Made by a program: the position numbers and the translations under genes. A model generated the notes under the pieces. The model did not search any database. It saw nothing but the letters and a program-made list of their open reading frames with translations, and was not told the origin of the DNA. From assembly GCF_000739775.1 (NCBI RefSeq), contig NZ_BBJH01000020.1:120823-184822 (forward strand): a stretch of DNA of 64,000 bases, read 5' to 3'. Below are positions 58,490 through 64,000 of the stretch, piece by piece; within the stretch, counting starts at the first letter, position 1, and each line of letters opens with the position of its first letter. This stretch comes from Paraburkholderia heleia NBRC 101817. Its GTDB lineage: Bacteria; Pseudomonadota; Gammaproteobacteria; Burkholderiales; Burkholderiaceae.

Positions 58490-58524
58490 AGCCCCAGGAG
58501 ATCGTTCGATTCCTGGGGCTTTTT
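58490..58524 (+). terminator. Terminator of tRNA-Phe
   Basis: Perfect 10-bp stem AGCCCCAGGA / TCCTGGGGCT with an 11-nt loop, then T4-5. Confidence 0.9.
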
Positions 58525-58786
58525 CGTTGCGTGCGCGTGGTGCGCCTTGTCCTGCGGCTCCAGTTCGAAACATCGCGAGACATCGACGGTATCCAGGGTA
58601 TAAGGGCGCGCCGATGCCCGTGCAGGTGCCCCGGCCTATACTGCATGAGCCGGCGCGGGGGTTGTCCTCGCCGGTCCGCCCGGGCGCATCGAGCAACGCA
58701 GGCAGTAATGCAGGCAGCAACGCAAGCCGCATCGCGGCGAGGCAACGAACGCATTCGCGCGGAAACCTCATACACGGAGTTTCACG
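58525..58786. other. Leader region of queC with a short tandem repeat
   Basis: No gene. It contains three imperfect 12-base copies of GCAACGCAGGCA (58693-58728). I see no preQ1 riboswitch pattern. Confidence 0.5.
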
Positions 58787-59518
58787 GTGACTCGAACAGA
58801 AGCGAAGGGCGCGCTCGTACTGTTTTCCGGCGGCCAGGATTCGGCCACGTGCCTCGCGTGGGCGCTCGACCGCTACGAGAGCGTCGAAACGCTCGGCTTC
58901 GATTACGGCCAGCGTCATCGCGTCGAACTGGAGTGCCGCGAGGGTTTTCGCGCGGCGATTGCCCGCACGTTCCCCGAGTGGGGCGAGCGTCTCGGCGACG
59001 ATCACATGATCGATCTCTCGGTGCTCGGCTCGATCAGCGACACGGCCATGACGCGCGAGATCGAGATCGAAACCGCCGCGAGCGGCCTGCCGAACACCTT
59101 TGTGCCGGGCCGCAACCTGATGTTCATGCAGATCGCCGCAGCGATCGCTTATCGTCGCGGGCTCAAGGTGCTCGTGGGCGGGATGTGCGAAACGGACTTC
59201 TCGGGCTACCCCGACTGCCGCGACGACACGATGAAGGCGCTGCAAGTGGCGCTCAATCTCGGCATGGACACGCGCTTCGTGCTGGAAACGCCGCTCATGT
59301 GGCTCGACAAGGCCGACACATGGCGGCTCGCCGAACAGCTGGGCGGCGCAGCGCTGGTGGACATGATCCGCGTGGAAACGCACACCTGCTACGTGGGCGA
59401 GCGCGCCGAGCTTCACGCGTGGGGCTTCGGTTGCGGCGAGTGCCCGGCGTGCAAGTTGCGCAAACGCGGGTACGAAGCGTATCTCGCCGGCGAGAACGTG
59501 ACGGAAGCCCCGGTCTGA
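58787..59518 (+). CDS. queC: 7-cyano-7-deazaguanine synthase QueC
   Basis: A 243-residue ligase converting 7-carboxy-7-deazaguanine to preQ0 with ATP and ammonia, for queuosine. The P-loop is LFSGGQDSATCL near 12, and the zinc Cys cluster is CGECPACKLRKRGY near the end. GTG 58787 has GGAG nine bases upstream. First gene of queC-queE-queD. Confidence 0.96.
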   Translation: MTRTEAKGALVLFSGGQDSATCLAWALDRYESVETLGFDYGQRHRVELECREGFRAAIARTFPEWGERLGDDHMIDLSVLGSISDTAMTREIEIETAASGLPNTFVPGRNLMFMQIAAAIAYRRGLKVLVGGMCETDFSGYPDCRDDTMKALQVALNLGMDTRFVLETPLMWLDKADTWRLAEQLGGAALVDMIRVETHTCYVGERAELHAWGFGCGECPACKLRKRGYEAYLAGENVTEAPV

Positions 59519-59676
59519 GCATGAGCCTCGGGCCGCGCGCGTGGCTTTCGCAGTGACGAACAGGGCCCCCGGGCCGCGCACGGGCGGCGCGCCCGGTGGC
59601 GACACGATGATTTCGCGCCCGAGACCAACCGGCTTTGCACGCGCGTTGCGCGCATGAGCCAGAACCAGGCTGCACG

Positions 59677-60309
59677 ATGACTTACGCGGTAAAGGAAATT
59701 TTCTACACGTTGCAGGGCGAGGGCGCGAACGCCGGGCGTCCGGCCGTGTTCTGCCGGTTCGCCGGCTGCAATCTCTGGTCGGGCCGCGAGGAAGATCGCG
59801 CGCAAGCCGTTTGCCGCTTCTGCGACACCGACTTCGTCGGCACCGACGGCGAGAACGGCGGTAAATTCCGCACGCCGGAAGAACTCGTCGCGAAGATCGC
59901 CTCGCTGTGGCCGGAAGGCGAGGGCAACCGTTTCGTGGTCTGCACGGGCGGCGAGCCGATGCTGCAGATCGACCCGCCGTTCGTCGACGCCCTGCACGCC
60001 GCCGGTTTCGAGATCGCGATCGAAACGAACGGCTCGCTGCCGGTGCTCGATACCATCGACTGGATCTGCGTGAGCCCGAAGGCCGACGCGCCGCTCGTCG
60101 TCACGAAGGGCAACGAGCTGAAGGTCGTCGTGCCGCAGGAGAATCAGCGCCTCGCCGACTACGCGAAGCTCGATTTCGAGTATTTTCTGGTGCAGCCCAT
60201 GGACGGCCCGTCGCGCGACCTGAACACGAAGCTCGCCATCGACTGGTGCAAGCGCCATCCGCAGTGGCGCCTGTCGATGCAGACCCACAAATACCTGAAC
60301 ATTCCCTGA
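59677..60309 (+). CDS. queE: 7-carboxy-7-deazaguanine synthase QueE
   Basis: A 210-residue radical-SAM enzyme making 7-carboxy-7-deazaguanine from the product of QueD. Substrate motif is FYTLQGEGANAGRPAVFCRF. The FeS-binding Cys set is spread over FCRFAGCNLW and VCRFCDTDF, with a longer insert (SGREEDRAQA) than the standard CX3CX2C, as is normal for QueE. ATG 59677 gives family length. Confidence 0.95.
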   Translation: MTYAVKEIFYTLQGEGANAGRPAVFCRFAGCNLWSGREEDRAQAVCRFCDTDFVGTDGENGGKFRTPEELVAKIASLWPEGEGNRFVVCTGGEPMLQIDPPFVDALHAAGFEIAIETNGSLPVLDTIDWICVSPKADAPLVVTKGNELKVVVPQENQRLADYAKLDFEYFLVQPMDGPSRDLNTKLAIDWCKRHPQWRLSMQTHKYLNIP

Positions 60310-60337
60310 TTCACGCGAATTTTTCTGAAGAAGCGCC

Positions 60338-60784
60338 GTGCTGACGATCACCCGAAAACTCGAATTCGACGCGGGCCACCGCATCCCCGACCACCGCAGC
60401 CAGTGCCGTAACCTGCACGGCCATCGCTACGTGCTCGAAATCACGCTGCAAGGCGACCTCGTCGAAACCGAGGGCGCGCCCGATCGCGGCATGGTGATGG
60501 ACTTCGCCGACGTGAAGTCGCTCGCGAACCAGCATCTCGTCGATCTGTGGGATCACGCGTTCCTCGTCTTTTCGGGCGATACGCAGGTGCGCGGCTTCCT
60601 CGAAACGCTGCCGGGCCACAAGACGGTCGTGATCGACCGCATTCCGACCGTGGAAAACCTCGCGGCCATCGCGTTCGATATTCTCGCGAACGTGTACGAC
60701 GCGCACTATGGCGTGAATCTGCGCCTGCACAAGCTGCGCCTGTACGAGACGCCGAACTGCTGGGCCGAGGTCACGCGCGACTGA
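60338..60784 (+). CDS. queD: 6-carboxytetrahydropterin synthase QueD
   Basis: A 148-residue enzyme forming 6-carboxytetrahydropterin from dihydroneopterin triphosphate. Zinc His residues are in FDAGHRIP and NLHGHRYVL, and the catalytic Cys in SQCRNLHG. GTG 60338 lies 28 bases after queE, in one operon. folE and queF are not in the window. Confidence 0.95.
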   Translation: MLTITRKLEFDAGHRIPDHRSQCRNLHGHRYVLEITLQGDLVETEGAPDRGMVMDFADVKSLANQHLVDLWDHAFLVFSGDTQVRGFLETLPGHKTVVIDRIPTVENLAAIAFDILANVYDAHYGVNLRLHKLRLYETPNCWAEVTRD

Positions 60785-60818
60785 CGCGCGCGAGCTCCGC
60801 CTCACCCTCGCTCCGACG

Positions 60819-60838
60819 ACCCGCGCAAGGCGGGTTTT
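60819..60838 (+). terminator. Terminator of the que operon
   Basis: ACCCGC / GCGGGT with a 5-nt loop, then T4. Confidence 0.6.
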
Positions 60839-61016
60839 CCGTGCCGGCCGGCAAATTTTTGTCGCGGTATGATCATTGCCGCAAGGCCTGCGCATCCCCG
60901 CGTGCGGCCCGACAAACACATAACGGAGCGAGACCTGCCGGCTGCCGCGCTGCCGGGCGGATAAACCCGCCCGCGCCAGGCGCATGCGCCCGCGCAGCCT
61001 CGCCGGGAGCACGGCG

Positions 61017-61799
61017 ATGAGCACCTTCACCAATCCCCTCAAGGAACGCCTCAAGGAGGCGGATCCGCTGTTCGGCCTATGGCTTTCGATGGGCAGCGAA
61101 ACCGCCGCCGAGGCGCTCGCGCACGCCGGCTTCGACTGGCTGCTGATCGACATGGAGCACACCCCCAACGACAGCGCCGACACGATCGCCCAGCTGCGCG
61201 CCATCGCTGCGGCGCATATGCCCACCGAGCCCGTGGTGCGTCTGCCCGACAGCGAGCCGTGGCTCGTGAAGCACGTGCTCGATGCGGGCGCGCGCACGGT
61301 GATGTTCCCCAACGTGGCCTCGGCTGAGGAGGCCGCGCGCGCCGTGAGCCTCACGCAATACCCCGACGCGCGCACGCCGGGCGGCCAGCGCGGTGTGGCG
61401 GGCGTGGTGCGCGCGGCGGCCTATGGCATGCGGCGCGATTACCTCCAGGGCGCGAACGCGCAGATCGCGACGATCGTGCAGATCGAGTCGGCGGCGGCGC
61501 TGGACGAAGTCGAGGAGATCGCGAAGGTGCCGGGCGTCGACTGCCTGTTCGTGGGCCCCGCCGATCTCGCGGCGAGCCTCGGCCATCTCGGCGACTCGAA
61601 GCATCCCGACGTGCTCGCCGCCATGCGGCGGGTCGTGGCCGCGGCACGCGACGCGGGTGTCGCGTCGGGCATTTTCGCGATGGATCCGGCTGGCGCGAAG
61701 CAGTATCGCGAGATGGGCTTCAGCTTCATCGCGCTCGCCGCCGACGTGATCTGGCTCGTGCGTGCAACGCGCCAGGCGCTCCAGGAGGCGAGATCATGA
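61017..61799 (+). CDS. HpcH/HpaI-family aldolase
   Basis: A 260-residue class II pyruvate aldolase. The family signature is FDWLLIDMEHTPND near 41, with metal ligands in QIESAAALDEVEEI (Glu) and CLFVGPADLAASLG (Asp). Substrates in the family are 4-hydroxy-2-oxo acids, such as dehydro-deoxy-glucarate; the one here is unknown. ATG 61017 has GGGAG upstream. The next gene overlaps by four bases. Confidence 0.92.
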   Translation: MSTFTNPLKERLKEADPLFGLWLSMGSETAAEALAHAGFDWLLIDMEHTPNDSADTIAQLRAIAAAHMPTEPVVRLPDSEPWLVKHVLDAGARTVMFPNVASAEEAARAVSLTQYPDARTPGGQRGVAGVVRAAAYGMRRDYLQGANAQIATIVQIESAAALDEVEEIAKVPGVDCLFVGPADLAASLGHLGDSKHPDVLAAMRRVVAAARDAGVASGIFAMDPAGAKQYREMGFSFIALAADVIWLVRATRQALQEARS

Positions 61800-62536
61800 A
61801 GCGTCCGAAAGCGCTTTTCGAGCGGCTTTTTGAACGGATCGCGCGCACGCTCGCCGTTGGGTGTCTGGCGGGCGCGGCGCTCGGCGTGAGCGGCGTCGCC
61901 GCCGCAGCCGACGCCGCTAGCGCCGCCACCGGCGCCGAATCCGATCCGCAGACGGCCAACGCCGTTGCCGACTACAACGCGGGCAATCTCAGCGCGGCGC
62001 GCGCCGAGTTCCAGGCGGCGGCCGAGCGCGGCAACCGGCTGGCGGAGTTCAACTACGCGATGATGCTCGTGAACGGCGAGGGCGGCGCAGCCGACGTGGG
62101 CGAAGGCCGCAAGTGGCTGCGCAAGGCGGCGGACGCGAACATGTCGCACGCGCAGTACGTGTACGGCAAGATGTACGACGACGGCGACTTCGTCGAGCGC
62201 GATCCTGCGCAGGCGCACCAGTGGTTCCTCAAGGCGGCGAAGCAGGGCCATGTGCAGGCGGAGCTTGCGCTCGCGAACCAGTACCTGGACGGGCGCGGCA
62301 CCACGCGCGACAACAAGCAGGCGTTCTACTGGTACAAGAAGGCCGCCGAGGGCGGCGACATGACGGCGCAATACGTGACCGGCTCGTTCTACGAGCGCGG
62401 CGGCGACGGCGTGGCGAAGAACCTCAATGTCGCGCGCGCGTACTATGCCGCCGCGGCGGCCCAGGGCGATCCCGTGGCGCGCCTGAAGTACCAGCAGTTG
62501 AGCGCACAGCTGATGAAGTCGGCGCCCACGCAGTAA
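61796..62536 (+). CDS. Exported Sel1-repeat protein
   Basis: A 246-residue exported protein. A signal peptide (cleavage near VAAAADA) precedes four to five Sel1-like repeats: AEFNYAMMLVNGEGG, AQYVYGKMYDDGDF, AELALANQYLDGRG and AQYVTGSFYERGGDG. Such repeats mediate protein binding. Its ATG overlaps the aldolase stop (ATGA), so the two are translated together. Confidence 0.9.
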   Translation: MKRPKALFERLFERIARTLAVGCLAGAALGVSGVAAAADAASAATGAESDPQTANAVADYNAGNLSAARAEFQAAAERGNRLAEFNYAMMLVNGEGGAADVGEGRKWLRKAADANMSHAQYVYGKMYDDGDFVERDPAQAHQWFLKAAKQGHVQAELALANQYLDGRGTTRDNKQAFYWYKKAAEGGDMTAQYVTGSFYERGGDGVAKNLNVARAYYAAAAAQGDPVARLKYQQLSAQLMKSAPTQ

Positions 62537-62561
62537 GCGCGGCAAAGCGACCGCCGAAACG

Positions 62562-62591
62562 AAAACGCGCCGGACCATGCCGGCGCGTTTT
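62562..62591. terminator. Bidirectional intrinsic terminator
   Basis: AAAACGCGCCGG / CCGGCGCGTTTT, a 12-bp stem with a 6-nt loop, between convergent Sel1-repeat gene and rodA. Confidence 0.88.
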
Positions 62592-62635
62592 GCTTTGCTG
62601 CCGCTATCGAGCGGACATCGCCGCCCGCCGCGCCA

Positions 62636-63802
62636 TCAACCCTGCATCAGCCGCTTCTGGCGTCCCACGCTCATGATGAGCCCGATCGCCACGCCGAGCG
62701 TCGTGAGCGCCGTGCCGCCGTAACTCATGAACGGCAGCGGTACGCCCACCACGGGCAGGATGCCGCTCACCATGCCGATGTTGACGAACGCGTAGGTGAA
62801 GAACGCCATCGTGAGCGAGCCGGCCAGTAGCCGCCCGAAGAGCGTCGCGCCGTTCGCGGCGATATAGAGCCCGCGCGCGATCAGACACATGTAGAGCGTG
62901 AGCAGCACGAGGCCGCCCGCCATGCCGAACTCCTCGGAGAACACCGCGAAGATGAAGTCGGTGTGCTTTTCGGGGATGAACTCCAGGTGCGACTGCGTGC
63001 CCTTCAGCCAGCCCTTGCCGAGCGGGCCGCCCGAGCCGATCGCGATCACGGCCTGGATGGTGTGGAAGCCCTTGCCGAGCGGATCGGAAGTCGGGTCGAG
63101 CAGCGTGCAGATGCGGTGCTTCTGGTAGTCGTGCATGAGCGGCCAGTTCACCTGCGGCTGGCAGATCTTGTCCTGGAACGCCGCGATCGAGGCGACGGCG
63201 ATCACGCCCGCGATCAGCACCGGCACGATCAGCTTGAACGAGAGCCCCGCGAAATAGATGACGAAGAGACCCGACGCGAACACGAGCACGGCGGTGCCGA
63301 GGTCCGGCTGCTTGGCGATGAGCCCCACGGGCACGAGCAGAATCACGAAGCCGACGACGAAGTCGTACCAGCGCATCACGCCTTCGCGGCGCTGGTAGTA
63401 CCAGGCAAGCATGAGCGGCGTGGCGATCTTGAGGATTTCCGAGGGCTGAATCACGACGCCCACGTTGATCCAGCGCTTTGCGCCCTTGCGCGTGAGGCCG
63501 AATAGCGCCACGGCAACGAGCAGCGCGATGCCGAAGGTATAGACCGGCACGGCGAAGCGCATGAGCGTGTTGGGCGGCACATTGGCGAGCGCCCACATCA
63601 GCACGAACGTGAGCATGATGTTGCGCAGCTGGTCTTCCACGCGGCCCGGTACGTCGAGGCTCGCGCTGTACAGCGTGACGATGCCCACGCACAGCAGCAG
63701 GAACACGGTGAGCGCGAGCGGGCGGTCGAAGCCGAGGAACATCTTGCGCAGCGTGTCGAGCACCGCGCGCTTGTCGATCTTGTCGAACTGAAGGAAAGGC
63801 AT
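62636..63802 (-). CDS. rodA: Peptidoglycan glycosyltransferase RodA (SEDS)
   Basis: A 388-residue polytopic SEDS polymerase of the elongasome, which works with PBP2 to extend the cell wall. Ten helices are predictable; family motifs are RWINVGVVIQPSEILKIATP and PDLGTAVLVFASGLF, the end VPLPFMSYGGTALTTLG. It follows mrdA on the same strand. Confidence 0.96.
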   Translation of the reverse strand: MPFLQFDKIDKRAVLDTLRKMFLGFDRPLALTVFLLLCVGIVTLYSASLDVPGRVEDQLRNIMLTFVLMWALANVPPNTLMRFAVPVYTFGIALLVAVALFGLTRKGAKRWINVGVVIQPSEILKIATPLMLAWYYQRREGVMRWYDFVVGFVILLVPVGLIAKQPDLGTAVLVFASGLFVIYFAGLSFKLIVPVLIAGVIAVASIAAFQDKICQPQVNWPLMHDYQKHRICTLLDPTSDPLGKGFHTIQAVIAIGSGGPLGKGWLKGTQSHLEFIPEKHTDFIFAVFSEEFGMAGGLVLLTLYMCLIARGLYIAANGATLFGRLLAGSLTMAFFTYAFVNIGMVSGILPVVGVPLPFMSYGGTALTTLGVAIGLIMSVGRQKRLMQG

Positions 63803-63867
63803 TGTGTCTCCTGTCGATCCGGAGTTGACGCCTCAGCGCTGACTCCGGTCCCATGCAAGGTACTTGC

Positions 63868-64000
63868 TCACTCGTCGATGCCGCCCGTAGCGGGCTTGGG
63901 CGGCGGTGCGAGCGTGGCCGCGTCGCTCGCGCCGGCGGGGCGGCGCGGGCGATGGGGGCCGGGGCCGAAGTGGCGGGGCTCGGAGGCCGGCGCGGGGCGG
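63868..64000 (-). CDS. mrdA: Peptidoglycan transpeptidase PBP2, C-terminal end only
   Basis: The last 43 residues before the stop, a Pro/Ala/Arg-rich tail ending PPPKPATGGIDE. No catalytic motif is in the window. It is assigned as mrdA from its place just upstream of rodA, the usual pair; the rest of the gene is beyond the window. Confidence 0.6.
   Translation of the reverse strand, partial: RPAPASEPRHFGPGPHRPRRPAGASDAATLAPPPKPATGGIDE

Noticed and set aside
58693..58728. Three 12-base tandem copies as a functional repeat
   Set aside because: Short and imperfect; most likely replication slippage.
58484..58786. preQ1 riboswitch before queC
   Set aside because: I looked for the short pseudoknot with an A-rich tail next to the ribosome site and did not see one.

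Overview
The window looks like the replication-origin region of the main chromosome of a high-GC betaproteobacterium in the Burkholderiaceae, most like Paraburkholderia, Caballeronia or Burkholderia. The evidence is the rpmH-rnpA-yidD-yidC-mnmE / dnaA-dnaN-gyrB block, strong GC bias at third codon positions, and small secreted families common in that group (DUF4148, DUF3761). This placement rests on gene content and recognised protein families, not on a database search. Almost everything is core chromosomal sequence. I see no insertion sequence, prophage, rRNA or CRISPR array.

Layout. 1-3.4 kb: the end of a type II secretion operon (gspK 3' end, gspL, gspM, gspN). 3.5-8 kb: a drug-efflux locus (NodT-type outer-membrane lipoprotein, small membrane protein, MarR regulator, DHA2-type MFS pump). 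8.1-12.8 kb: a lipoprotein, gshA, and the alkylation-repair pair ada-alkA. 13.04-13.14 kb: a likely small RNA gene with its own promoter and terminator and two CU-rich anti-Shine-Dalgarno motifs. 13.3-20.3 kb: mixed small genes (VOC protein, YaeQ, LysE exporter, two tiny membrane proteins, an HtrA-like protease, several small secreted proteins).

20.6-31.7 kb: mnmE, an XRE regulator inserted on the opposite strand, yidC-yidD-rnpA-rpmH on the minus strand, then dnaA-dnaN-gyrB on the plus strand. 32.6-32.9 kb: the probable oriC, with one perfect DnaA box, several degenerate ones and an AT-rich stretch. 33-41.8 kb: a GyrI-like protein, a DUF779-aldehyde dehydrogenase pair, a zinc-ribbon protein, tRNA-Lys(CTT), a thioesterase, a patatin, a hydroxyacid dehydrogenase and pckG. 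42-54.6 kb: a LysR regulator, topB, a thioredoxin-like protein, dprA divergent from def-fmt, a second LysE exporter, htpX, a GT87-like membrane protein and rsmB.

54.6-64 kb: a DUF4390 protein co-transcribed with an NtrY-like kinase and a response regulator that lacks the usual AAA+ domain; tRNA-Phe(GAA); queC-queE-queD of 7-deazaguanine synthesis; an HpcH/HpaI aldolase with a Sel1-repeat protein; and rodA with the 3' end of mrdA.

The strongest candidates for something new are the 60-nt anti-Shine-Dalgarno small RNA, the two paralogous small proteins at 18.4 and 36.4 kb, and the pair of tiny membrane proteins at 16.2-16.6 kb.
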